Positions 28,159 through 37,129 of a stretch of DNA of 64,000 nucleotides are shown here, one piece after another. The position numbers and the translations under genes were made by a program. The notes beneath the pieces are model-generated. The model was not told the origin of the DNA, did no database searches, and was given only the letters and a program-made list of their open reading frames with translations. Every line of letters starts with the position of its first letter. Position 1 is the stretch's first letter. Source of the stretch: Hydrogenophaga taeniospiralis (GTDB taxonomy: Bacteria; Pseudomonadota; Gammaproteobacteria; Burkholderiales; Burkholderiaceae_C); the NCBI RefSeq assembly GCF_020510445.1, contig NZ_JAHBAG010000001.1, positions 2,146,501-2,210,500 on the forward strand, in the 5' to 3' direction.

Positions 28159-31100
28159 GTGAACGCCCACCCCGACCACGCCACCGATCCCACGCCCGGC
28201 AGACCCGAGCCGGTGCAGCGCATCATCAAGGTGCGCCGCGACTACAACAGCTGGGTCGGCAGCGAGACCATGGAGGACTACGCGCTGCGCTACACGCCGC
28301 AGCGCTTTCGCAAGTGGAGCGAATGGCGCGTGGCCAACACCGCGTTCGGCGCGGCCTCGTTCCTGATCCTCGAAGCGGTGGGCGCCACCCTGCTGGTGCA
28401 ATACGGCTTCATCAACGCCGCGCTGGCCATCCTGGTCACCGGGCTGATCATCTTCCTGGCCGGCCTGCCCATCAGCGTGTACGCCGCGCGCTACGGGGTG
28501 GACATGGACCTGCTCACGCGTGGCGCGGGCTTTGGCTACATCGGCTCCACCATCACCTCGCTGATCTACGCCTCGTTCACCTTCATCTTCTTCGCGCTCG
28601 AAGCGGCGGTGATGGCCTACGCGCTGGAGCTGGCGCTGGACATTCCGCCCGCCTGGGGCTACCTGATCTGCGCGCTGGTGGTGATCCCGCTCGTGACCTA
28701 CGGGGTCTCGGTCATCAGCCGCTTCCAGGTCTGGACCCAGCCGCTCTGGCTGGTGATGATGTTGGTGCCTTTCGGGGCGGTCTGGGTGCTCGATCCCGGT
28801 GCGTTCAGCAATGTGGTGCACTACGGCGGGGAATCGGGCGCCGGCGCGGTGTTTGACTGGCACTTGTTTGGTGCGGCGCTCACGGTGGGCATCGCGCTCA
28901 TCACCCAGATGGGCGAGCAGGCCGACTACCTGCGCTTCATGCCAGCGCCCGAAAAAGGCCGGGCCTGGCGCTGGTGGGTCGGCGTGCTGGCCGGCGGGCC
29001 GGGCTGGGTGATCCTGGGGGTCTTGAAGATGCTGGGCGGCGCGCTGCTGGCCTACCTGGCCCTCAGCCACATGGTGCCGCCCGAGCGCGCGGTGGACCCG
29101 AACCAGATGTACCTGGCGGCCTACGAATACGTGTTCCCGAAAGTCGGCTGGGCGGTGGCGGCCACGGCGCTGTTCGTGGTGGTGTCGCAGCTCAAGATCA
29201 ACGTCACCAACGCCTACGCCGGCTCGCTGGCCTGGAGCAACTTCTTCTCGCGCCTCACGCACAGCCACCCGGGCCGCGTGGTCTGGGTGGTGTTCAACAC
29301 CTTGATCGCCTTCATGCTGATGGAGATGAACGTGTTCCAGGCGCTGGGCGAGGTGCTGGGCCTGTACAGCAACCTCGCCATCGCCTGGATCATGGCCGTG
29401 GTGGCCGATCTGGTGATCAACAAGCCGCTGGGCTGGAGCCCGCCGGGCATCGAGTTCAAGCGGGCGCACCTGTACGACATCAACCCCGTGGGCGTGGGCG
29501 CCATGGGCCTGGCTTCGGCGCTGTCGATCGCGGCCCACATGGGGCTGATGGGCGCGTCGGCCCAGGCCTTTTCAGCGGTGATCGCGATGGTGACGGCCTT
29601 GGTGGCGTCGCCGCTGATCGCTTGGGCGACGCAGGGGCGCTACTACCTGGCGCGGACTTCGGTGGGGGGTTGCGGCGCCAGCCCTCACCCCAGCCCTCTC
29701 CCAGAGGGAGAGGGGGCCATGCGGGGATGCGCCGCTGCTGCCTCGGGGGGCACTTCGCTTCAGCGCTGCGTGATTTGCGAGCGCGAATACGAAGCGCCCG
29801 ACATGGCCCACTGCCCGGCCTATCAGGGCGCCATCTGCTCGTTGTGCTGCACGCTGGACGCGCGCTGCGGTGACCTGTGCAAACCCCACGCACGCCTCTC
29901 GGTGCAATGGCAGGGGGCCTTGCGCACCGTGTTGCCGCGCCGCGTCTGGCCCTACCTAGAAGCGGGCCTGGCGCATTACCTGTTGATCATGGGGGTGATC
30001 GCACCCGTGCTGGCCGCCGTGCTGGGGCTGCTCTACCGGCAGCAGGTGGAGGGCCTGGGCGAGGGCCTGCAGGCCGTGGCCGACACCGGCCTGGTCGACG
30101 CTGCGCTGCGCTCGGGTTTCCTGCGCGTCTACGCCGTGCTGCTGCTGATCGCGGCCACCGTGGCCTGGTGGCTGGTGCTGGCGCACAAGAGCCGCGAGGT
30201 GGCGCAGGAAGAGTCGAACCGGCAGACCCGGCTGCTCATGCACGAGATCGACTCGCACCGCCGCACCGACGAAGCGCTGCAGCAGGCCCGGCGCGCCGCC
30301 GACCAGGCCAACCAGGCCAAGACGCGCTACATCAGCACCATCAGCCACGAGCTGCGCACCCCGCTCAACAGCATCCTCGGCTACGCCCAGCTGCTGCAGG
30401 AAGACACCGGCATGGCGCCGCACCGCGCGCAGGCCATCCGCGTGATCCACCGCGGGGGCGAACACCTGCTCTCGCTCATCGAAGGCACGCTGGACATCGC
30501 GCGCATCGAGTCCGGCAAGCTCGCGCTGGACGTGCGGCCCATGGCCTTTGCCGGCGCCATGCAGGAAGTGGCCAGCATGTTCGAGCTGCAGGCCGCGGCC
30601 AAGGGCCTGCGCTTCGTGTTCGACAGTGGCAGCCGCCTGCCCGACGCCGTGCGCGCCGACGAAAAACGCCTGCGCCAGATCCTCATCAACCTGCTGGGCA
30701 ACGCGGTGAAGTTCACCCACGCGGGCGAGGTGCGCCTGCGCGTGACGCACGCCCGCGAGATGGCGCAGTTCGAAGTGCACGACACCGGCCCCGGCATGAG
30801 CGCGCTCGACCTGGAGCGTGTGTTCGAACCCTTCGCGCGCGGGCAGAACGACGCTTCGCTGGCCGCGGCCTCCGGCGCCGGCAGCTCCGGCACCGGCCTG
30901 GGCCTGACCATCGCCAAGATGCTCACGGACCTCATGGGCGGCGAAATGACGGTGCGCAGCACGCCAGGGCAGGGCTCGGTGTTCACCGTGCGCCTGTTCC
31001 TGCCCGAACTGCACGGTGTGGCGCTGCCGCGCCCGGCCACCACGCCCCTGTGCAGCGGCTACGCCGGCGAGCGCCGCCGGCTGCTGGTGGTGGACAACGA

Positions 31101-31746
31101 AGAGGCCGACCGCGAGCTGCTGCAGCGCTGGCTGGCGCCACTGGGTTTCGAGGTGATGCTGGCCACCAGCGGCCTGGACGCGCTGCGCCTGCTCGACGAC
31201 CTGCAGCCCGGTGCGCCGGGCGCGCCCCACGCCATTTTCATGGACCTGGCCATGCCCGGCATCGACGGCTGGGAGACCCTGCGCCGCCTGCGCGCGCGCG
31301 GCTGGGCGGGCGTGCCGCTGGCCATCGTCTCGGCCAACGCTTTCGACAAAGGGCTGGACAACGACCTCGGCCACCAGCCACAGGACTTTTTCGTCAAACC
31401 CGTGCGGCGCGACGACCTGCTCGCCTGGCTCGGCCAGCGGCTCGGTCTGGCCTGGATCGCGGCCGAGCCCGCGCCCGTTGCCGTGGACCCAACTCCCCTG
31501 CCGGCTGGCGGCGCCAGCGCAGGCGCCACCAGCCCCGCCGAGCTGGCGCCGCTGCTCGAACTGGTGCGCCTGGGCTACTACAAAGGCATCGTGAACTGGC
31601 TCGACGATTGGGTGGGCCAGCGCCCCGAGCAGGCCGACTTCGCCCAGGGCCTGCGCACCCTGGCGCGCGAATTCCGCTTTGAAGCCATCGAGCAGCGGTT
31701 GCTGCAGCCGCACAGCGATCAACCGATACTGCCTGGCGCGCCATGA
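28159..31746 (+). CDS. NCS1 permease - histidine kinase - receiver fusion protein
   Basis: A 1195-residue fusion. Residues 1-505 form an NCS1 (cytosine/purine/uracil/allantoin) transporter with about 12 membrane helices (DYALRYTPQRFRKWSEWRVA, VDMDLLTRGAGFGYIGS, QMGEQADYLRFMP). A linker (about 507-535) includes a translated repeat, then a cluster of eight Cys (about 537-570) and two more membrane helices. The kinase core has His730 (ISHELRTPLNS), the N-box LRQILINLLGNAVKF and G-boxes DTGPGM and GTGLGLTIAK. A receiver follows with Asp1029 (FMDLAMPG), then a short C-terminal domain. GTG 28159 was taken as start. The design is that of a transporter used as a sensor, as in CbrA. Beside urease and urt, the ligand is probably urea or a purine or pyrimidine breakdown product. 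The LuxR regulator gene overlaps its stop. Confidence 0.85.
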   Translation: MNAHPDHATDPTPGRPEPVQRIIKVRRDYNSWVGSETMEDYALRYTPQRFRKWSEWRVANTAFGAASFLILEAVGATLLVQYGFINAALAILVTGLIIFLAGLPISVYAARYGVDMDLLTRGAGFGYIGSTITSLIYASFTFIFFALEAAVMAYALELALDIPPAWGYLICALVVIPLVTYGVSVISRFQVWTQPLWLVMMLVPFGAVWVLDPGAFSNVVHYGGESGAGAVFDWHLFGAALTVGIALITQMGEQADYLRFMPAPEKGRAWRWWVGVLAGGPGWVILGVLKMLGGALLAYLALSHMVPPERAVDPNQMYLAAYEYVFPKVGWAVAATALFVVVSQLKINVTNAYAGSLAWSNFFSRLTHSHPGRVVWVVFNTLIAFMLMEMNVFQALGEVLGLYSNLAIAWIMAVVADLVINKPLGWSPPGIEFKRAHLYDINPVGVGAMGLASALSIAAHMGLMGASAQAFSAVIAMVTALVASPLIAWATQGRYYLARTSVGGCGASPHPSPLPEGEGAMRGCAAAASGGTSLQRCVICEREYEAPDMAHCPAYQGAICSLCCTLDARCGDLCKPHARLSVQWQGALRTVLPRRVWPYLEAGLAHYLLIMGVIAPVLAAVLGLLYRQQVEGLGEGLQAVADTGLVDAALRSGFLRVYAVLLLIAATVAWWLVLAHKSREVAQEESNRQTRLLMHEIDSHRRTDEALQQARRAADQANQAKTRYISTISHELRTPLNSILGYAQLLQEDTGMAPHRAQAIRVIHRGGEHLLSLIEGTLDIARIESGKLALDVRPMAFAGAMQEVASMFELQAAAKGLRFVFDSGSRLPDAVRADEKRLRQILINLLGNAVKFTHAGEVRLRVTHAREMAQFEVHDTGPGMSALDLERVFEPFARGQNDASLAAASGAGSSGTGLGLTIAKMLTDLMGGEMTVRSTPGQGSVFTVRLFLPELHGVALPRPATTPLCSGYAGERRRLLVVDNEEADRELLQRWLAPLGFEVMLATSGLDALRLLDDLQPGAPGAPHAIFMDLAMPGIDGWETLRRLRARGWAGVPLAIVSANAFDKGLDNDLGHQPQDFFVKPVRRDDLLAWLGQRLGLAWIAAEPAPVAVDPTPLPAGGASAGATSPAELAPLLELVRLGYYKGIVNWLDDWVGQRPEQADFAQGLRTLAREFRFEAIEQRLLQPHSDQPILPGAP
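29678..29720 (+). repeat. Short hairpin repeat read through in the permease-kinase linker
   Basis: CCCTCACCCCAGCCCTCTCC followed by CAGAGGGAGAGGG is a hairpin element common between genes of proteobacteria. Here it is in frame and encodes SPHPSPLPEGEG, placed exactly between the permease and kinase parts. Confidence 0.75.
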
Positions 31747-32780
31747 ACACCTCCTTGCCGACACCCGAACCGCTGAGCGCGCCCCTGCCATCGCTGGAGG
31801 CGCTGGTCGTGCTCATCGTGGACGACGTGCCCGACAACGTCGCTCCGCTGCACGACGCGCTCGACGAAGCCGGCTACACCGTGCTGGTCGCGCTCGACGG
31901 CGAGTCCGCCATCCGCCGCGCCACCCAGGCCCTGCCCGACGTGGTGCTGCTCGACGCCGTCATGCCCGGCATCGACGGCTTCGAGGTGGCGCGCCGCCTC
32001 AAGGCCGACCCGGCCACGGCGCAGATTCCCATCATTTTCATGACCGGCCTCACCGAAACCGAGCACCTGGTGGCCGCGCTCGACGCCGGCGGTGTGGACT
32101 ACGTGACCAAACCCATCAAGCCGCGCGAGGTCATGGCGCGCATGGGTGTGCACCTGCGCACCGCGCGCCACGCGCGCCAGGGCGCCCTGGAGCGCAGCCA
32201 GGCCCGCTACGCGCTCGACGCCTTCGGCTACGCCACCATCACCGTGCGCGAGAGCGACGGCCGCCTGATGTGGCAGACCCCGCTGGCGCGCGAGCTGCTG
32301 CAGCGCTACTGCGGCACCACCGCGCCCGACACACCACCCGCCGTGCTGCAGTGGCTGCGCCGCCACCTGCAGGACGCCCGGGCCCAGTGCGAGCCGCCGC
32401 GCCTCACGCTCGACCACGGCCCGCGCCGCCTCACCTTCCGGCTGCACCAGCGCGTGGGCGATCAGGACGGCGCCGAGAGCATCGAAGCGCCGGGCGAGGG
32501 CGGCGACTGGCTGATCGTGATGCAGGAAACCTCGGACGCCAGCGTGCTCGAAGCCATGGGCCAGGCCTTTGGCCTCACCGCGCGCGAGGCCGAAGTCCTG
32601 TACTGGGTGGCCAAAGGCAAGATCAACCGCGACATCGGCGACATCCTGGGCGCCAGCCCCGCCACGGTGAAGAAACACCTGGAGCGCATCTACGCCAAGC
32701 TCGGCGTGGAAACCCGCACCGCGGCGGCGGCGATGGCGATCAACCGCGTGCCGCTGCTGCAGCCGCAGCATGGTGGGTGA
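31743..32780 (+). CDS. Response regulator with LuxR-type DNA-binding domain
   Basis: A 345-residue regulator. The N-terminal receiver has LIVDDVPDN, phospho-acceptor Asp71 (VVLLDAVMPGIDGFE), FMTGLTE and YVTKPIKPRE with the conserved Lys. A middle region of about 130 residues has no clear match. The C-terminus is a LuxR/NarL helix-turn-helix (LTAREAEVLYWVAKGKIN, SPATVKKHLERIYAKLGV). Its ATG overlaps the stop of the permease-kinase gene, so it is the probable partner of that kinase. Likely targets are the urease and urt promoters, which share a CATACGCC box. Confidence 0.9.
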   Translation: MNTSLPTPEPLSAPLPSLEALVVLIVDDVPDNVAPLHDALDEAGYTVLVALDGESAIRRATQALPDVVLLDAVMPGIDGFEVARRLKADPATAQIPIIFMTGLTETEHLVAALDAGGVDYVTKPIKPREVMARMGVHLRTARHARQGALERSQARYALDAFGYATITVRESDGRLMWQTPLARELLQRYCGTTAPDTPPAVLQWLRRHLQDARAQCEPPRLTLDHGPRRLTFRLHQRVGDQDGAESIEAPGEGGDWLIVMQETSDASVLEAMGQAFGLTAREAEVLYWVAKGKINRDIGDILGASPATVKKHLERIYAKLGVETRTAAAAMAINRVPLLQPQHGG

Positions 32781-32804
32781 TCGAAGTACCGCGCCAGCGG
32801 GCAG

Positions 32805-33724
32805 TCAATCCGGCTTGTGGCCCGCTTCGATCTGCTTGATCACGCGGTCGAAGTCGCTTTCAAACAACCGGTCTTGCACGATGCGGTACTTCTCGAACTC
32901 CGTTTCGGCGTGGGCCTTGGCGATTTCCGCTGACACCTTGCCGGCGTCCCGCAGGATCTCCCGGTCCCAGAGTTTCAGGAAACCGCTCAAGCGTTCTTGC
33001 CTTGGGGCGCGCCTTCCCAGTGGGTCAAGCCCATGTTGTCCTTTTTGTGGTCCGCGCGGTCCACGATCACCTCCGCCGCTGTCTGCCCGTGAATGGCGTA
33101 GTGCAGCTTGTTTTGCACGGCAGCAAAGAAGCGCTGGGTTGCCGTGGCCGAAGCGTCGTAGTCCAGCGCCGTGGCGTAGATGTCGGTGATCTTTTGGTAG
33201 AACTTGCGTTCAGAGATCCGGATTTCCCGGATTTTTTCCAACTGCCGCTCAAAGAATTCCTCGGTCAGCACGCTGCCGCCGCTCTTGAGGCGCTCGGCGT
33301 CCATCACCCACCCTTGAATCGTGTAGTCCTTGACGATCTGGTTGGCCCACTTGCGGAACTGCACGGCCCGTTCGTTTTCGATCTTGAAGCCCACGGCAAT
33401 GATGGCCTGCAGGCTGTAGTGCTTGACTTGGTAGTTCTTGCCGTCAGCAGCAGTTGTTAAGTACGGCTTAACAACTGCCACCTCATCCAGCTCGTTGTCG
33501 GCAAACACCCGCTTCAAGTGCTGGTTGATGGCCGGCACCGACACGTCGTACAGCGTGGCCATCATCTTCTGCGTGAGCCAGAGGTTTTCGTCCTCGTAGC
33601 GCATCTCCACACTGGCGCTGCCGCCAGCCGTGGCCGCGATGAAGGTCAGGTACTCCGCCGCCGACGAGCGGACGAGGGAGATCTCTTTCTGTTTCGAGGT
33701 GGCTGAAGGGGTTTTCTTGCTCAT
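32805..33724 (-). pseudogene. Broken rhuM (virulence RhuM family) gene
   Basis: The 5' part (33724 down to the TGA at 32987-32989) encodes the RhuM N-terminal region: WLTQKMMATLYDVSVPAINQ, KHYSLQAIIAVGFKI, FRKWANQIVKDYTIQGW, TDIYATALDYD and NKLHYAIHGQTAAEVI, up to EGAPQGK. The family's next roughly 50 residues are missing. The C-terminal part (LSGFLKLWDREILRDAGK, VQDRLFESDFDRVIKQI) resumes in another frame from 32990, fused at AAGAACGCTTGAGC. So the gene has an internal deletion that shifts frame. RhuM proteins have no firmly known activity and are often on mobile or defence islands. No other mobile genes remain here. Confidence 0.75.
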
Positions 33725-34085
33725 GACCAATGCCGCTGTCTTGTGTTTGGTGTGGCGAATCATGATAGCCAAGGCTCCAGCAGCCGGCCTGGGGAATAGG
33801 GGCAATGTGCCCGGACATGGGGAGCCGCGGGGCTGACCACCCCATTTTCACGACGGCCGTGAACCTTGCAAATCAGGAACCAGTTTCCAGAATTGCAAGG
33901 ATGAGCAGGGCGCTCGGACCCCTTCCAGCCGCCCCAGGCCACCGCATACGCCACCCGGCGTACATACGCCCTCCAGGCTTCTCCATAGCATCCCCCTGTC
34001 CGCTGTGAATCCCTCTTTCAAGGGCGGTTCGGCGGCAAGGTCCACCCATCAACCGGATGTTTTTAGAACCCCCTGGAGAAGCGCC
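33725..34085 (+). promoter_or_regulatory. Upstream region of urtABCDE with TACGCC inverted half-sites
   Basis: This 361-base stretch has no supportable gene. It must hold the urtA promoter. At 33947-33970 three half-sites alternate: TACGCC, GGCGTA and TACGCC, with spacers of 4 and 2 bases, forming two overlapping inverted repeats about 115 bases before the urtA start. CATACGCC also occurs before the permease-kinase/urease genes. Candidate GG-N10-GC pairs at 33918 and 33977 match sigma-54 poorly. Confidence 0.45.
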
Positions 34086-35351
34086 ATGATGCAACGTCGA
34101 TTCACCCTCAAAGCCCTGACGGTCGCCACCGCCCTGGGCGCTTTCGGCCTCTCGGCCCACGCGGCCGACACGATCAAGGTCGGTGTGCTGCACAGCCTGT
34201 CGGGCACGATGGCCATTTCGGAAACCGTGCTGAAAGACGTGGCCCTGATGACGATCGACGAGATCAACGCCAAGGGCGGCGTGCTGGGCAAGAAGCTGGA
34301 GCCCGTGGTGGTCGACCCCGCTTCCAACTGGCCGCTGTTCGCCGAAAAGGCCAAGCAGCTGATCGACCAGGACAAGGTGGCCGCCGTGTTCGGCTGCTGG
34401 ACCTCGGTCTCGCGCAAGTCGGTGCTGCCGGTGTTCGAAGAGAAGAACAGCCTGTTGTTCTACCCGGTGCAGTACGAAGGCGAAGAGCTGTCCAAGAACG
34501 TGTTCTACACCGGCGCCGCGCCGAACCAGCAGGCGATTCCCGCCGTGGAGTACCTGATGAGCAAGGACGGCGGCTCGGCCAAGCGCTGGGTGCTGCTGGG
34601 CACCGACTACGTCTACCCGCGCACGACCAACAAGATCCTGCGCGCCTTTCTGAAAGCCAAGGGCGTGAAGGAAGAAGACATCATGGAGGAGTACACCCCC
34701 TTCGGTCACTCCGACTACCAGACCATCATCGCCAACATCAAGAAGTTCGCGGCCGCTGGCAAGAAGACGGCCGTGGTTTCCACCATCAACGGCGATTCCA
34801 ACGTGCCGTTCTACAAGGAGCTGGGCAACGCCGGCCTGTCCGCCAAGGACGTGCCCGTGGTCGCCTTCTCAGTGGGTGAAGAAGAGCTGCGCGGCGTGGA
34901 CACCAAGCCGCTGGTGGGCCACCTGGCCGCCTGGAACTACTTCATGAGCGTGAAGAACCCGACCAACGCCGAGTTCACCAAGAAGTGGGCCGCCTACGCC
35001 AAGGCCAAGGGCATCGCCGGCCACAAGGACAAGCCGCTGACCAACGACCCGATGGAAGCCACCTACATCGGCATCAACATGTGGGCGCAGGCGGTCGAGA
35101 AGGCCAAGTCCACCGACACCGACAAGGTGATCGCCGCCATGGCCGGCCAGACCTTCAAGGCACCAGGTGGCTTCACGTCCACCATGGACAAGGAAAACCA
35201 CCACCTGCACAAGCCGGTGTTCATCGGTGAGGTGAAGGCCGACGGCCAGTTCAACGTGGTCTGGAAGACGCCGGGCCCGGTGGTCGCCGATCCGTGGAGC
35301 GACTACATCGCCGAGAACAAGGGCAAGAAGAACATGCCGATGGTGAAGTAA
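34086..35351 (+). CDS. urtA: Urea ABC transporter substrate-binding protein
   Basis: A 421-residue periplasmic protein with a twin-Arg-free signal peptide ending near AHAADTIKVG. The mature part has VGVLHSLSGTMAISETVLKD, AVFGCWTSVSRKSVLPVFEE, FYPVQYEGEE, PTNAEFTKKW and the UrtA-specific end GPVVADPWSDYIAENKGK. It binds urea for the UrtBC channel. ATG 34086 is preceded by CTGGAGAAG. A repeat copy follows its stop, between it and urtB, as is common between highly expressed binding proteins and their permeases. Confidence 0.96.
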   Translation: MMQRRFTLKALTVATALGAFGLSAHAADTIKVGVLHSLSGTMAISETVLKDVALMTIDEINAKGGVLGKKLEPVVVDPASNWPLFAEKAKQLIDQDKVAAVFGCWTSVSRKSVLPVFEEKNSLLFYPVQYEGEELSKNVFYTGAAPNQQAIPAVEYLMSKDGGSAKRWVLLGTDYVYPRTTNKILRAFLKAKGVKEEDIMEEYTPFGHSDYQTIIANIKKFAAAGKKTAVVSTINGDSNVPFYKELGNAGLSAKDVPVVAFSVGEEELRGVDTKPLVGHLAAWNYFMSVKNPTNAEFTKKWAAYAKAKGIAGHKDKPLTNDPMEATYIGINMWAQAVEKAKSTDTDKVIAAMAGQTFKAPGGFTSTMDKENHHLHKPVFIGEVKADGQFNVVWKTPGPVVADPWSDYIAENKGKKNMPMVK

Positions 35352-35450
35352 GCACCCCCCGCGCGCCTTCGGCGCTCCCCCCTCTCTCGCCTTCGGCGGG
35401 AGGGGGGCGACACCTGGGGCCGGCGGAGCCGGACCCTCGGTGTCCCTGGG
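35352..35450 (+). repeat. Dispersed gene-end GC-rich hairpin repeat, copy 7 (longer)
   Basis: Begins after the urtA stop, same orientation. It has two GCCTTCGGCG-type hairpins (GCGCGCCTTCGGCGC and CTCGCCTTCGGCGGGAG), then GGGGGGCGACACC, GGCCGGCGGAGCCGG and CGGTGTCCCTGG. The stem region is duplicated relative to other copies. It sits between urtA and urtB. Confidence 0.75.
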
Positions 35451-35527
35451 TTTCGGCGTGGTTGGCGTTGGCCTTGCGGATCTGTTTGCGCACCGTGCGT
35501 GGCCTGGTATTTGGTTGAGGAACTTCC

Positions 35528-37129
35528 ATGAAATTTCATTGGCTCCGGCTTCTGGGGCTGGGGTTGGCGCTGTGGCTTGGCATGGGTGCCGCCCATGCGC
35601 TCACGCCGGCCGACGCGCTGGCGCTGGTGGCGGGTGAGACGGACGACCGCATCACCACCCTGAACCGCCTGGCGTCCGGCAGCGATGACAAGGCCGCGGC
35701 CCTGATCCAGGCCATGGCCGACGAGCGCGTGCGCGTGGTCGGCGAGCGGGTGCTCATGGTGCAGGGCGAGAGCGCGGTGGACGCCGTGACCGGCGAGGCC
35801 CTGGCCAGCGTGCCCGAAGAGGCCGAAGACGTGATGGTCAACAACCGCCTGCGCAGCGCCATGGAAACTGCGCTGGCGGGCATGCAGCTGTTTGGCGCGC
35901 CGCCCGAGCGCCAGCGCGAAGCGGCCCAGAGCCTGCAGCGCAACGCCTTCGACGAGCCCGACGCGTCGCAGCTGCCGCTGATCAACAAGGCCCTGGCCGG
36001 CGAGCTGGATGCGCAGGCGCGCCAGACGCTGGAGCTGGCGCGGGCCGCCGTGCGGCTGGCCAGTGAAGACGAGGCCCAACGCCTGGCCGCCGCCGAGAAG
36101 CTGGGCGAGGCGCGCCAGGCCATCGTGCGCCCGCTGCTGCTGCAGCGGCTGGAAACCGAAGAGCGCGCGCCGGTCCAGGCCGCGTTGAAGGCTTCGCTGG
36201 CCGCGCTGGACCGCTCGCTGGCCATCAGCAGCGCGCTGGGCCAGGCTTTCACCGGCCTCAGCCTGGGCAGCATCCTGCTGCTGGCCGCGCTGGGCCTGGC
36301 CATCACCTACGGCCTCATGGGCGTGATCAACATGGCCCACGGCGAGCTGATCATGATCGGCGCCTACGCCACCTGGCTGGTGCAGTCGTTTTTCCGCGAG
36401 GCGCTGCCCCAGTGGTTCGACTGGTACCTGCTGGTGGCCATGCCGCTGGCCTTCATCGCCTCGGCCCTGGTGGGCGCGGCGATGGAACGCACCGTGATTC
36501 GTTTTCTGTATGGCCGGCCGCTGGAAACGCTGCTCGCCACCTGGGGCATTTCGCTGGTTCTGATGCAGGGCGTGCGCAGCCTGTTTGGCGCGCAGAACGT
36601 GGGCGTGGAAAACCCGGGCTGGATGAGCGGCGGCGTGACCCTCATGGGCAACCTCAGCCTGCCCTGGAACCGCATCATCATCATCGGCTTCGCGGTGGCG
36701 GTGCTGGTGGGAGTGACGCTGCTGATCGGCAAGACGCGCCTGGGCCTGTTCGTGCGCGGCGTCACGCAGAACCGGCCGATTGCTTCGTGCATGGGCGTGA
36801 ACACCGCGCGCATCGACACCTACGCGTTCGCGCTGGGCTCGGGCATCGCCGGGTTGGCGGGCTGCGCGCTCAGCCAGATCGGCAACGTGGGCCCCGACCT
36901 GGGCCAGAACTACATCGTGGACTCGTTCATGGTGGTGGTGCTCGGCGGCGTGGGCCAGATCGCCGGCACGGTGTACGCCGCGCTGGGCCTGGGCGTTCTC
37001 AACAAGCTGCTCGAAGGCTGGGCCGGCGCCGTGCTGGCCAAGATCGCGGTGCTGGTCTTCATCATCGTCTTCATCCAGAAGCGGCCGCAGGGCATCTTCG
37101 CGATGAAAGGAAGAAGCGCCGAAGCATGA
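35528..37129 (+). CDS. urtB: Urea ABC transporter permease UrtB
   Basis: A 533-residue permease of the branched-chain amino acid (LivH) type. Residues 1-25 are a signal-like segment and residues 26-235 a helical, soluble region found in UrtB but not LivH (HALTPADALALVAGETDDRI onward). The membrane domain follows, with YGLMGVINMAHGELIMIGAY, GVENPGWMSGG and VGQIAGTVYAALGLG. With UrtC it forms the membrane channel. The stop overlaps urtC (ATGA). Confidence 0.95.
   Translation: MKFHWLRLLGLGLALWLGMGAAHALTPADALALVAGETDDRITTLNRLASGSDDKAAALIQAMADERVRVVGERVLMVQGESAVDAVTGEALASVPEEAEDVMVNNRLRSAMETALAGMQLFGAPPERQREAAQSLQRNAFDEPDASQLPLINKALAGELDAQARQTLELARAAVRLASEDEAQRLAAAEKLGEARQAIVRPLLLQRLETEERAPVQAALKASLAALDRSLAISSALGQAFTGLSLGSILLLAALGLAITYGLMGVINMAHGELIMIGAYATWLVQSFFREALPQWFDWYLLVAMPLAFIASALVGAAMERTVIRFLYGRPLETLLATWGISLVLMQGVRSLFGAQNVGVENPGWMSGGVTLMGNLSLPWNRIIIIGFAVAVLVGVTLLIGKTRLGLFVRGVTQNRPIASCMGVNTARIDTYAFALGSGIAGLAGCALSQIGNVGPDLGQNYIVDSFMVVVLGGVGQIAGTVYAALGLGVLNKLLEGWAGAVLAKIAVLVFIIVFIQKRPQGIFAMKGRSAEA

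Noticed and set aside
29678..29760. Frameshift or false joining of two genes at the permease-kinase boundary
   Set aside because: The frame is open through the repeat and the Cys-rich segment, and the downstream part continues in the same frame to the kinase. No ribosome binding site with a start codon was evident at the boundary.
32805..32990. A separate 61-residue gene after rhuM
   Set aside because: Its sequence is the family's usual RhuM C-terminus in another frame and would need a TTG start, so it is a fragment of the broken gene.
33838..33995. Sigma-54 promoter before urtA
   Set aside because: The best TGGCAC-like site near 33860 has 11 bases rather than 10 between GG and GC, and the other candidates match only the GG and GC pairs.
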